Origin: a virus
DNA length: 37,628 nucleotides
Direction: 5' to 3' (one strand)
Virus record (IMG/VR): IMGVR_UViG_3300013133_000021
Coordinates: 1-37,628 of that record
The position numbers were made by a program, and so were the translations under genes. Position 1 is the first letter of the stretch, and every line of letters begins with the position of its first letter. Positions 6,394 through 14,232 of this stretch are shown one piece after another. The notes under the pieces are model-generated. The model saw nothing but the letters and a program-made list of their open reading frames with translations. It searched no databases and was not told where the DNA came from.

Positions 6394-6843
6394 CTACTCA
6401 TCAATAGGTTTTTCGTAGGCCAGGGCACTGTCCGAAAGAGCCAAGCAGAATCCACGTAACTTTTTGAGTTCGCTCTTTTTGTTCTTTTGAATCTTCTGAG
6501 GATTGGTTACGAGTTGTTTTAATAAATTGACGATTCGTCTGCTAGCAATTATAAGCTCGTCAACCGTATCTATGGATTCCTCTGGATATGAATGCTCTAG
6601 TGCTTGGCCTATGACCATTGCAGTTCGCGGATCTACTATACACTTTCGAGAGTGGGATTGGTTACGGACAATTAAGTTGTTAATTATCTCAATTAGAAGT
6701 TCTACAGCCTTAAAATCTTTTTCACGTTCAAGGATTGTGTCATCGACCTCGCCCGCAGCATAACAAGCTACAGTTGCGAGATCTTCTTGTAACTCCCAAG
6801 GTATCAACTCTGAATCACTTCTTTCTGCAACTTTTCTTGACAT
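6394..6843 (-). CDS. Hypothetical helical protein, 149 aa
   Basis: Start set at ATG 6843 by a perfect AAGGAGG. An upstream ATG at 6876 lacks one. The protein is mostly alpha-helical with no metal or nucleotide motif, and includes VDDTILEREKDFKAVELLI and HSYPEESIDTVDELI. A promoter of the AAACAGTATAAT type ends 45 bases upstream, so it probably begins its own transcript. Codons are somewhat richer in G+C than neighbours. Family not recognised. Confidence 0.7.
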   Translation of the reverse strand: MSRKVAERSDSELIPWELQEDLATVACYAAGEVDDTILEREKDFKAVELLIEIINNLIVRNQSHSRKCIVDPRTAMVIGQALEHSYPEESIDTVDELIIASRRIVNLLKQLVTNPQKIQKNKKSELKKLRGFCLALSDSALAYEKPIDE

Positions 6844-6887
6844 TTTTGCCTCCTTTTGTGTTCCTGTAATGCTCATCTATCATATAT

Positions 6888-6899
6888 ATTATACTGTTT
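6888..6899 (-). promoter_or_regulatory. AAACAGTATAAT-type promoter, copy 1
   Basis: Minus-strand AAACAGTATAAT followed by ATATATGATAG. The same 12 bases recur at 23351-23362 and 27342-27353, each just upstream of a gene with a strong ribosome site. No good -35 hexamer sits 16-18 bases upstream in any copy, so this may be an extended -10 promoter or a site for a phage sigma factor. It overlaps the end of the upstream gene. Confidence 0.55.
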
Positions 6900-7088
6900 C
6901 TACTCCAATTTGTTTGAATAAGTTTTTTGTAAAATTATCCATTTTTCAATATAATCTTCATAAATCTTGCAAAAAGGGTATTTTTTACAATTCTGACAAA
7001 CCTGCCGAAGATGTTTTTGCATACACTCTGTAAGTTCAATCTTAGCGAGAATATATTCGCCAACTGCTTCAATCAGTTCCAAATCCAT
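6900..7088 (-). CDS. Small cysteine-motif protein, 62 aa
   Basis: Helical protein with VCQNCKKYPFCKIY, a CxxC plus C group that may bind zinc. Its first codons overlap the 3' end of the sigma-like gene by 20 bases, so it is co-transcribed with it. No family recognised. A small partner of the sigma-like factor is possible only by position. Confidence 0.6.
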   Translation of the reverse strand: MDLELIEAVGEYILAKIELTECMQKHLRQVCQNCKKYPFCKIYEDYIEKWIILQKTYSNKLE

Positions 7089-7689
7089 TTCCTTCGAATT
7101 CTCTCTTTAATATCCCCGTAACTCTTTCTATCTTCCCTACTATTGTTGCTCTACTACCCCACTTCTTATCTCCAAATATCCTAAGCATTTCACTTATAGA
7201 CATCTCTTCTATGTATTTATGTTGAAGTAGTTCATATTCATCTTGTGTTATTCTTTTAGAGTCAATTAGATTATTAATTATATTTCTAATATCTTCACGA
7301 ATAAGTTCCAAATCAATTTCTGAATTTTCCATACAATTTAGGTGTTCGTGTAAATATTTTGTAGCATCTACATTTTTAATGCCATACATTTTAAACATTT
7401 CGTTCCGAACTTGATGATATATGTGGCCGGGAATGAAAGTTTCTTTTCCTTTTGGATCAAAGGATACTAAAGCTTTTTCTAATCCAATAATTGCTGTTTG
7501 ATACATATCTTGAAGTAGCTGGGGAGTAGGTTCTGTAAAATAATAAATTTTAGAAAATTTCTTAACTAACTCAATGAGCATTTTATCTACTCGTTCTAAA
7601 ATCTGGTGAAAAATAATACCAGATTTTTCTTTTTGATATGTTAGAATTAATTCCTTCAAAATCCGTAGTTGTTCGTCGTGAAATTTCAT
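7069..7689 (-). CDS. Phage sigma-like transcription factor, 206 aa
   Basis: Residues about 60-100 read LLQDMYQTAIIGLEKALVSF and then DPKGKETFIPGHIYHQVRNE, which fits sigma region 2 (core binding and -10 recognition). The C-terminal part ISEMLRIFGDKKWGSRATIV fits a region-4-like helix-turn-helix. No region 1.1 or 3 is obvious. Phage sigma factors commonly redirect host RNA polymerase to middle or late promoters. It lies directly downstream of terL and two genes upstream of a non-host-like promoter motif, so it may be its reader. That link is inference. Confidence 0.75.
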   Translation of the reverse strand: MKFHDEQLRILKELILTYQKEKSGIIFHQILERVDKMLIELVKKFSKIYYFTEPTPQLLQDMYQTAIIGLEKALVSFDPKGKETFIPGHIYHQVRNEMFKMYGIKNVDATKYLHEHLNCMENSEIDLELIREDIRNIINNLIDSKRITQDEYELLQHKYIEEMSISEMLRIFGDKKWGSRATIVGKIERVTGILKREFEGNGFGTD

Positions 7690-7707
7690 AATACATCCTT
7701 TTGTAGA

Positions 7708-10700
7708 TTACATCTGAGACCTTTTAAAAATATTCTTGTATTTTGATGCGAGATCCTGTTTTAGAACTTCGTCGACCTTCTTATCCCTTTCTTCTGACTT
7801 TCCCTTTAAAGAACCCGGATCTACCCACCATAAACCGTCTAGCTTATCTTTTTTTGTACCGACTTCGAAAGCTTTTTTCATTATTTCAACATTTGGGGGT
7901 GTTTTACATTCTTTTATTGCTTGTTCAACTGATACTACCACAGCATCAGAACAATCTTTACTTCCCTCTACAACTATATCTCTAGTATTTCCGTCATCTA
8001 AAAATTCTATAACGGGCACTTCCTTGGGATGATCTATTTTATTTGTACTGGAATCTTCTTCTAAATTTGTTAGTTCAAAATGAAGATAAGGATGTTTATG
8101 GCATATCCATCTTCCTTCTTTAACAAGATCATCTCTAAAACTTCTATAGAATTGAGGATTCTTATCTATAGATAGATATTCACATTTAATTCCTGCTTTT
8201 TCTAGTATTTGGGTATTATCCGTACTTAATAGTTTTAAATCAAAAGTAGCAAGTTGAATATTAAATCCATAAATCTTTTTCAAATCAATAATAAATTTTC
8301 TAACTTTCGACAGATCTACTTCATCATTCTCAGGAGCTTTTATTCTCATAACAAAATCAGTTTCTACTACTGAAACTTTATCTACTACAACATTTCCATC
8401 TTCAAGAGTTCTCGTTATCTCCTTCCATCCCGAAATTCCAGACATTGCCAATCCATAAGAATCATGAGCAAAAGCTATATCCCCATGAATATATCTGGGG
8501 ATATATCTGGGAACACGAATCTTATTTATATCTAGGAAATGAATTAATTCTTTTTCCTTTTCTTTCACTCCAAGGTATATAGTAATAATCTTCACCGGAT
8601 CTTGTTTGTTGGAATTATAGCAATCTAATAAATATTTTTCTGATTTGAACAATTTATTTTTTCTCAAATAGCTAGAAGATATGCCAGCAAAGTTTCTTAG
8701 CGCTACTACTATATCTTCTTCAAATGCTCGTCTAAATTGTTCTGGAACATGAATAACTGTAAAGCCATTGGCAATAGATTCTCTTACTTCTTCTTCTGAA
8801 TTTAGAATTTTGGAAGGTGAATATATATCTCCAACTTGAACTGGAAACTTTTCGCAGTTATGAAACTCTTCTTCTTTCGCTTCCCATATCGGAACATCTA
8901 CTATATGAACTTCTTTATTACCTTTTTTCTTTGCGATGAAAGCATTTAAAAATGATAAATTTTCTTGTTTGGAAGCAACAATGAAAAATTTACCTAAAGT
9001 TTGTCCGTGAATAACAAATCTGTTCTCGAACCTTTGTAACGCGGATTCTACAGAAGCTACAACTTTTTCTCTTTGTTTGAGCCCAGCTTTTAGAGAATCT
9101 ACCTCGTCCATTAGAGCAGCTATTACATCTTGCCCAACTTCTGCTTGTGCATTGGGGGATGCGAGAACATATTCAAAAAGAGGAAAATGTATAGTCTGGG
9201 TTTCAATAATGTTCCCAGAAATTCTTCCCTTTTCCCTAAACCATTCGGAAGAGAGAAGATGATTTTGAAGAATTCTAAACCCTTTAGTTTCCCCCAAAGT
9301 TTTATTCAGGTTGAAGAAGACAATAGCCATTTTTCCCCCGCCCGTCTTTCCTCCATAATATGACCAAGGATCTCGAAGACAGAGATGCAGATACATGCAG
9401 TATGCTATACCAATTATGGCCGCACGTGACTTTCCCGTATTATGCACAAATACACCTGCTGTTAGTGCAAAGTTATGATATTTCTCTATGGATAAATCAT
9501 AGACTTCTTCTGGTGTATTTAATCTTCTAACACTAATTACTTTATGGTTGAGAAGACATTCTATCATTATAGCTTTCTTCTTTTCAAATTTGGTTTTGCT
9601 TGACTTCTTTCCTCCCGCAGCTATTTTATCATTTGTTTGTTTTGTAAGTCCACTATTCCAAGCACGTTTGCCTCTTCTTGACTTTCCACTACATTGATAA
9701 GAACAGAATTTTTTCTTACTTTTGATTGTGCATTCAAAAATAATATTACATTCGGGAAGTTTACACTTTCGCAGTTCCATGGGCAACTTATTCCACGCAT
9801 GTTTCCCATACATTCCATTCTTTTTTCCTTTGTGAGAACATTTTTCTGGATGGCATTTGGGACAGTTACAATCTGATCTGTGTTCTTGATTTTGATAAAA
9901 ATCACGCATTTTCTCGGAATAATTTTTAGAAGATTCTGGTTTTGACCATCGAATCCGACTAGCTCGACTTGCTTGTCCTGTCTCTTTATTTCTTTTTCTT
10001 AGACGATCTGATTCTTTTTTTCTCTTAGCTTCTACGTCTCCTGTAGACCATCGAGTTTCTGTAGCTTTCTTTGCTTGTCCTCTTTCTCGGTTCCTTTTCT
10101 TTAGTCTTTGAGATGCTTGTTTTCTTTGTTCTTTGTTATTGGGTCCTTCCCATCGTTTTTTGTTGGATTTTCTAGCAGCTTTTGCAGCGAATCCCGGAAT
10201 ATTCTTAAATGGATTTAAAACATTTGCGTGTAGATGTCTATGTTCCTTAACTGTTAGAAGTTGTAAATTCTCTGGAGAATTATTGGTTTTGTCTACATTT
10301 TTATGATGAATACAGAATCCTTCGGGTGTCGGTCCATTTATCTCCTCTGAAACAATATGAAATGTTGGTTCCCATTGTTGTTTGTAAATACCAGAAAGTT
10401 CATATCCTAATTCGCTCACGTATCGATATAGTGGCATTAAACTATCCCCGGGCTGAAGATCCTGAGCTTCTTTATATTTTCCAGAAGTTAGTAAGAACGG
10501 ATGATTATGCGTACAATGAATCTTTTCTTTATTATCTAATTCGACTTCCACTATATTAGAAACTTGACTACCCGATAACAAAGCATCTATCACTCTCCCA
10601 GGAACCATTCTTTTTCTTTCTGAATCATAGGAGTAGACCCAGTGTTGCTTTCCTTCTTTTCTTTCTTCAATTATTTCTGGAATAGTTAGTTCTCTACCAT

Positions 10701-10977
10701 CGAGAAGACTAATTTTTACCCCGGCGGACAAACAACCAATTGCCCCCGTGAAAACTGGAATATATTTAGTAGGTTCGCTCATCAAAAAAGAAAGTTCTCT
10801 TCTCCAGATAGGAAAGATAGCTTTTCCAGGAACTCCGTCTTTCTTCGTAAGTTTTCCGATAAAACCTTCATTACGAATGAACTCAGAAATAGATACCGGA
10901 ATTTCCTTGTAGTAAAGTTTGGTAGTGGCGGAAGTGAAAGTTGTGAGCCAAGTTTTATCCGGATTTTCCGGGTTCAT
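7708..10977 (-). CDS. terL: Terminase large subunit with in-frame intein, 1089 aa precursor
   Basis: Start chosen at ATG 10977 (GAGG six bases upstream). ATG 10989 lacks a site. Residues 1-81 and 514-1089 are exteins, which after splicing give about 657 residues. The intein interrupts the Walker A loop: GAIG (78-81) plus TGKS (514-517) restores GAIGTGKS. Walker B is VIAALMDEVDS (DE at 624-625). The nuclease half has the expected acidic strands, YIHGDIAFAHD, then LATFDLKL and CSDAVVV, of the RNase-H-like fold. It packages phage DNA into proheads. Upstream is the probable small subunit, downstream the sigma-like factor. Confidence 0.92.
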   Translation of the reverse strand: MNPENPDKTWLTTFTSATTKLYYKEIPVSISEFIRNEGFIGKLTKKDGVPGKAIFPIWRRELSFLMSEPTKYIPVFTGAIGCLSAGVKISLLDGRELTIPEIIEERKEGKQHWVYSYDSERKRMVPGRVIDALLSGSQVSNIVEVELDNKEKIHCTHNHPFLLTSGKYKEAQDLQPGDSLMPLYRYVSELGYELSGIYKQQWEPTFHIVSEEINGPTPEGFCIHHKNVDKTNNSPENLQLLTVKEHRHLHANVLNPFKNIPGFAAKAARKSNKKRWEGPNNKEQRKQASQRLKKRNRERGQAKKATETRWSTGDVEAKRKKESDRLRKRNKETGQASRASRIRWSKPESSKNYSEKMRDFYQNQEHRSDCNCPKCHPEKCSHKGKKNGMYGKHAWNKLPMELRKCKLPECNIIFECTIKSKKKFCSYQCSGKSRRGKRAWNSGLTKQTNDKIAAGGKKSSKTKFEKKKAIMIECLLNHKVISVRRLNTPEEVYDLSIEKYHNFALTAGVFVHNTGKSRAAIIGIAYCMYLHLCLRDPWSYYGGKTGGGKMAIVFFNLNKTLGETKGFRILQNHLLSSEWFREKGRISGNIIETQTIHFPLFEYVLASPNAQAEVGQDVIAALMDEVDSLKAGLKQREKVVASVESALQRFENRFVIHGQTLGKFFIVASKQENLSFLNAFIAKKKGNKEVHIVDVPIWEAKEEEFHNCEKFPVQVGDIYSPSKILNSEEEVRESIANGFTVIHVPEQFRRAFEEDIVVALRNFAGISSSYLRKNKLFKSEKYLLDCYNSNKQDPVKIITIYLGVKEKEKELIHFLDINKIRVPRYIPRYIHGDIAFAHDSYGLAMSGISGWKEITRTLEDGNVVVDKVSVVETDFVMRIKAPENDEVDLSKVRKFIIDLKKIYGFNIQLATFDLKLLSTDNTQILEKAGIKCEYLSIDKNPQFYRSFRDDLVKEGRWICHKHPYLHFELTNLEEDSSTNKIDHPKEVPVIEFLDDGNTRDIVVEGSKDCSDAVVVSVEQAIKECKTPPNVEIMKKAFEVGTKKDKLDGLWWVDPGSLKGKSEERDKKVDEVLKQDLASKYKNIFKRSQM
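9439..10734 (-). mobile_element. Intein with HNH endonuclease in terL Walker A
   Basis: 432 residues. Splicing block A is CLSAGVKISLLDG (first residue Cys). Block B is CTHNHPFLLTSGKYKEAQDL followed by QPGD. Blocks F and G are VYDLSIEKYHNFALTAGVFV followed by HN, with Thr as the +1 residue. The homing part has an HNH centre, IHHKNVDKTNNSPENLQLLT, then EHRHLHA. Arg/Lys-rich repeated segments (RKRNKETGQASRASRIRW type) and Cys clusters (CNCPKCHPEKCSH; later C..C...C..C) follow, and a NUMOD3-like GKKNGMYGKHAW. All key residues are present, so it looks active. Confidence 0.9.
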
Positions 10978-11617
10978 CAATCGCCTCATTTATTTTAGAT
11001 TCGACAAAGTGTTTGATTTCGGTAATTTTAGATTCGTCCAAATTCTCTAGTTTTTCTAACATTCTTTTTTCTGCAGGAGGAAGCAAATTAGGTTCGAGGC
11101 TCGGACTGGTATTTGTGACAGGTTTTGTAGGTGTGTCAGAAGTATTTGTTATAATACCCATTATTGCCAGAAATTTTCCTATCTGTTCATCTTCTTTTCT
11201 CATACTAGTAACAATTTTTATTACTTGGGCATCGTTGACATTGTCTACCATTTCTACTTCACAATGTTGTTCACATTTTTTACATTTATACCAAGTAGAA
11301 TTTTCATAAGTATGTTCTGCTACCGGGGCATAACAACATACAGATCTTAATTCTTTTTTCTTTAAGAGTTCATTCAATCTATCCTCGAGGATAACTAAAC
11401 GTTGTTCCCTTCCTGAGAGTATTGCATCAGTAACAAAACAAGCTATTTCAAAACTTGTATCGTGTTGAAATCCCCGCCTAATCTTTTTAGTTACTTTTTT
11501 TATGTATTCTTCGTCAAGACCGGTTTCTTTAATAATCGCATTAATATCTCCGCGGTATTTAAAGAATAGACGACGAATTTTTTCGTGTAACTGAAATTTA
11601 GTTATTTCTGTTGACAT
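10955..11617 (-). CDS. Probable terminase small subunit, 220 aa
   Basis: Placed immediately upstream of terL and overlapping its start. Residues 1-50 (LHEKIRRLFFKYRGDINAII, then KETGLDEEYIKKVTKKIRRG) look like a helix-turn-helix DNA-binding domain. The middle has VCCYAP and CKKCEQHC, a likely zinc ribbon. The C-terminal third is helical and charged after a Thr/Pro-rich linker. TerS sequences diverge widely, so the call rests on position, size and the HTH. The zinc motif is not usual for TerS. Confidence 0.6.
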   Translation of the reverse strand: MSTEITKFQLHEKIRRLFFKYRGDINAIIKETGLDEEYIKKVTKKIRRGFQHDTSFEIACFVTDAILSGREQRLVILEDRLNELLKKKELRSVCCYAPVAEHTYENSTWYKCKKCEQHCEVEMVDNVNDAQVIKIVTSMRKEDEQIGKFLAIMGIITNTSDTPTKPVTNTSPSLEPNLLPPAEKRMLEKLENLDESKITEIKHFVESKINEAIDEPGKSG

Positions 11618-11646
11618 ATAGAATCCCGGATTATTTCATTGACCAC

Positions 11647-11778
11647 TCAAACCCTTTCTTTTTCTTCTTCAGTTAGTTGATCGGGAGAATCAACTTTCGT
11701 GAGATTTTTTTCCTCCTCAATATAGATCCCAGTCGTTTCTATCAGTATGTTTCTGTCTTTACCTCTTATCTGAATCAT
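11647..11778 (-). CDS. Small acidic protein, 43 aa
   Basis: ATG 11778 with GAGGATAGA upstream, stop TGA at 11647-11649. Sequence starts IQIRGKDRNILIETTGIYIE and ends in a run of charged residues (LTEEEKERV). It fits exactly between its neighbours. No family recognised. Confidence 0.55.
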   Translation of the reverse strand: MIQIRGKDRNILIETTGIYIEEEKNLTKVDSPDQLTEEEKERV

Positions 11779-11791
11779 TCTATCCTCAATT

Positions 11792-11983
11792 TTATAAATC
11801 TGTATCTACAACTGCTCTAAAAGCTGCTGTTTCCCACTCCGATTTATAATTTTGTGTTGATTTAACTTGTATTTGAACATCTTCCTCTTTTAAATCAACA
11901 TCTCCCAGTGCTTTTTGTAAGTAATCAAAAACAAGTTCTTTTAGTTTGTTCTCGTTTAATTCAACGTGTAATCTACTTTCCAT
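11792..11983 (-). CDS. Hypothetical protein, 63 aa
   Basis: Starts at ATG 11983 one base after the GroES-like gene ends, with GAGGAAGAGTAAA as ribosome site. Alternating strands and one helix (RLHVELNENKLKELVFDYLQ) followed by acidic residues. No motif assigned. Confidence 0.6.
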   Translation of the reverse strand: MESRLHVELNENKLKELVFDYLQKALGDVDLKEEDVQIQVKSTQNYKSEWETAAFRAVVDTDL

Positions 11984-11984
11984 T

Positions 11985-12356
11985 TTACTCTTCCTCTACT
12001 ATTCCAAATATATCCACTTCCATACAGAGAACAACTCTATATGGTTTCATATCTTGTCCTAATACGTGTATTTCATGAGGAACAGAATTATCAAAGAATA
12101 CTTTCGTTCCTGATTTTAGTCTTGGATCTGCAGGATTCCATCTGTTTTTCTTATCATAGTATCCCGGACCGATAGAAAGAATAATTCCCGTTTTATCCTG
12201 ATAATATTCTCTAAATTCTTCTGGAAGAGCAATTAAACTTTTCTCTCCCAACGTCTCCGGAGGAGGGGTGGGGAAGATAAATACCACGCTTCTCAATGCT
12301 CTATACGGAAAGTGTACGTTTCCTTGTTCGTCGTGGAAAGGAGTTAGTTGTTTCAT
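11985..12356 (-). CDS. GroES-like co-chaperonin, 123 aa
   Basis: The order of segments follows the GroES beta-barrel: RSVVFIFPTPPPET, a mobile-loop region, KSLIALPEEFREYYQDKTGI, ILSIGPGYYDKK (the conserved VGPG-type turn), KSGTKVFFDNSVPHEIHV and a C-terminal EVDIFGIVE strand. The length is slightly more than bacterial GroES, as in T4 gp31. It probably works with host GroEL to fold capsid protein. It lies next to the terminase genes, a usual place in a morphogenesis block. Start ATG 12356. Confidence 0.85.
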   Translation of the reverse strand: MKQLTPFHDEQGNVHFPYRALRSVVFIFPTPPPETLGEKSLIALPEEFREYYQDKTGIILSIGPGYYDKKNRWNPADPRLKSGTKVFFDNSVPHEIHVLGQDMKPYRVVLCMEVDIFGIVEEE

Positions 12357-12403
12357 TTTACATCTCTTTTATTGATTTTTAATGAATTATTTGATAGATC
12401 CTG

Positions 12404-12475
12404 TCATCTATTAAAAGGTATCCCTGTTCCTTTAGAAAATACTACTAATAGTAATAACAAAATTCTAATCTTCAT
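12404..12475 (-). CDS. Very small hydrophobic peptide, 23 aa
   Basis: ATG 12475 directly follows the queD stop, and AAAGGAGATTATAA, inside the last queD codons, is a perfect ribosome site for it. Sequence KIRILLLLLVVFSKGTGIPF has a single short membrane-spanning or signal-like segment. The strong site supports translation. The function is unknown. Confidence 0.45.
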   Translation of the reverse strand: MKIRILLLLLVVFSKGTGIPFNR

Positions 12476-12895
12476 TTATAATCTCCTTTGAATACTGTCA
12501 TCTATATAAGTGGCAACATTGCCAGAACTTTCTTGAACCTCTACTTTGTAGCAACGGGGGATTTGAAAACAAATCCATCTTGCGATATTTTCTGCAGTAG
12601 GATTTAGAGGACTGTGGAAAATTACGCTTGCTGAATCATCGTCTGTGGGTACAATTTCAAATCCAATTCCTTCAATTTCATTTAGATCTTTGTGGTCTAA
12701 AATATCGGCTATTTTCTTTTTTATTTCAGAGAAATCAACGACCATTCCGTTATTTTTATCTACTACATCATCTCCTGCTCTGGCATAAACAGAAATAATC
12801 CAGTTATGGCCGTGAGGATTCTTACATTTACTCTCATAAGGAAGATTTAAGTGATGTGCCCCAGATATTTCAAATGTCTTTTTTATTTCAAACAT
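12476..12895 (-). CDS. queD: QueD-like 6-pyruvoyl-tetrahydropterin / carboxy-tetrahydropterin synthase
   Basis: 139 residues, normal for the family. The zinc and catalytic residues are visible: GAHHLNL (His 14 and 15), CKNPHGHNW (catalytic Cys 24, His 28, His 30), GMVVDFSEIKK, LDHKDLNEI and a C-terminal VEVQESSGN with the conserved Glu. QueD makes 6-carboxy-tetrahydropterin, the second step of preQ0 synthesis from GTP. It overlaps the QueC-like gene upstream by 13 bases, so the two are one unit. No folE-like gene is in the window, so the first step may be left to the host. Confidence 0.9.
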   Translation of the reverse strand: MFEIKKTFEISGAHHLNLPYESKCKNPHGHNWIISVYARAGDDVVDKNNGMVVDFSEIKKKIADILDHKDLNEIEGIGFEIVPTDDDSASVIFHSPLNPTAENIARWICFQIPRCYKVEVQESSGNVATYIDDSIQRRL

Positions 12896-13518
12896 TTATG
12901 TTCCTTTCTGTAACATAATTCTTGCCTCGCCATTTCTATATGTATACAGGGATGGCATTTTGTACATGCTATAATTTTTCCTCTTTTATCCTTTTTCGGA
13001 TGTTCACATGTCCAGAAGCAATTTCCCGGAATTTCTTCTTCCTGAAACTCTTTCAAAACTTCCCACTTTTCTTTAAATGAAAAGGGAAAAATTAATTTTG
13101 AATTAGCAAAATCCCCCAAATACTGATAATCAGCAAAAACTTTGTAAAAATTATCCACGGCCAACCAGATACAATCTCCCTGTACATACCCAAAATAAAC
13201 ATCGCAATCTTTGGATATATATGGCAGAATAAAAGTAAACCAACTCTTTTGTTGTGGCCAGCAGGGGGCAGGGTTAATATCTGCTTTTACTTTTATAATA
13301 TGATGATTTATGTAGAATCCCAAAGTTTTTGCAAATTTTAAATAGTTTTCTCGAGCTTCTTTTTCTTTTACTGTTTTCAACTTCTCTACAAAATAAACAT
13401 CAAATGAAAAAGCTTCTACTGGATTTTCTTTTGATGATTCCTTGGCCAATGTATGTAACAAAAGAGTAGAATCTAAACCACCAGACCAAACAATTAGTTT
13501 TTTACATTTTTTAGACAT
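12883..13518 (-). CDS. QueC-like PP-loop ATPase, divergent paralogue, 211 aa
   Basis: N-terminal IVWSGGLDSTLLLHT is the PP-loop (SGGLDST at 12-18) that adenylates a carboxylate in QueC. The C-terminal CEHPKKDKRGKIIACTKCHP followed by CIHI supplies four cysteines for zinc, as in QueC. The middle differs from normal QueC (NPAPCWPQQKSWFTFILPYI instead of the PGRN-type loop), so the substrate may differ. A second, more typical QueC is encoded at 34429-35085. ATG 13518 is preferred over TTG 13524, which overlaps the upstream stop. Confidence 0.75.
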   Translation of the reverse strand: MSKKCKKLIVWSGGLDSTLLLHTLAKESSKENPVEAFSFDVYFVEKLKTVKEKEARENYLKFAKTLGFYINHHIIKVKADINPAPCWPQQKSWFTFILPYISKDCDVYFGYVQGDCIWLAVDNFYKVFADYQYLGDFANSKLIFPFSFKEKWEVLKEFQEEEIPGNCFWTCEHPKKDKRGKIIACTKCHPCIHIEMARQELCYRKEHKCLK

Positions 13519-13520
13519 CC

Positions 13521-13682
13521 TCAACTCTTCTCTTTCTCATAATATCCTCTCAATATCATAGCCACAATAAATAGAGCTGGAACTATGTCTGTAGATATTC
13601 CATAAGAATATCTACGTGCAGACAAAGTTTCTTTGAATTGGTAGTAATCTTCTGTTATTTTTTTAACTGTTTTTTCATCCAT
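13521..13682 (-). CDS. Hypothetical protein, 53 aa
   Basis: ATG 13682, stop TGA 13521-13523, filling the space between the phosphoribosyltransferase and the QueC-like gene and overlapping the former by 8 bases. It begins DEKTVKKITEDYYQFKETL and has a hydrophobic stretch (IVPALFIVAMIL) that could be a membrane helix or a buried core. Family unknown. Confidence 0.55.
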   Translation of the reverse strand: MDEKTVKKITEDYYQFKETLSARRYSYGISTDIVPALFIVAMILRGYYEKEKS

Positions 13683-14232
13683 TTTTAATTTCCTCTGGTT
13701 CTAATACAAATAAACCATTTAAGTTTCTATAATGTTCTCCTTTTCCCATTCCACTTCCAACTAGAAATCCAGAATCTTGAAATTCAAATCCTACTATATC
13801 TGGCAGATCTCCTGGTTCTTTCCATAATTTTATTCTTGGATTCATTTTTCTAACCAATACTGCGGTTCTAAGAGAATTATATCTACCTATTTCATTTATT
13901 ATACTTTTTGCAAACATCATAGTTAACCCGGAATCAAAAACATCATCAATAAGTATGATATTTTTTTCTTTCAGATCTCCTCTAGTAAGATCCAATGGGT
14001 AAGTAACTTTGATCTTTTCCTGGGTTTCTGTTCCATTATTGTAAGAGGAAAGTCCCAAATATCCTACTAATATATCTGGATTGGGAAAATAGTCTAACAA
14101 TCGTTGAGAAGTAAATATGCCTCCTTTGAGAATGGAAATAAAGCATAGATTGTCTGTAGAAAAATTTCTGATTCTCCGGTATATCTGATCTATAGTAAGA
14201 GTAACTTGATATGAATTTAGTATCTGCTTCAT
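13675..14232 (-). CDS. Hypoxanthine-phosphoribosyltransferase-like protein, 185 aa
   Basis: The start at ATG 14232 overlaps the upstream TGA (ATGA) and has GAGAGGATAGT before it. The PRPP-binding signature NIILIDDVFDSGLTMMF is intact. The N-terminal SILKGGIFTSQRLLDYF and LGLSSYNNGTE match the pyrophosphate loop and hood of type I PRTases. The C-terminal PDIVGFEFQDSGFLVGSGMG and YRNLNGLFVLE match the HGPRT end. It joins a purine base to PRPP. Next to QueC-like/QueD genes it could act on guanine or a deazapurine, which is inference. Confidence 0.85.
   Translation of the reverse strand: MKQILNSYQVTLTIDQIYRRIRNFSTDNLCFISILKGGIFTSQRLLDYFPNPDILVGYLGLSSYNNGTETQEKIKVTYPLDLTRGDLKEKNIILIDDVFDSGLTMMFAKSIINEIGRYNSLRTAVLVRKMNPRIKLWKEPGDLPDIVGFEFQDSGFLVGSGMGKGEHYRNLNGLFVLEPEEIKNG

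Noticed and set aside
9621-9905. 94-codon ORF inside the terL intein region, another frame of the minus strand
   Set aside because: Overlaps the intein endonuclease coding frame, which has clear motifs. This frame is an artefact.
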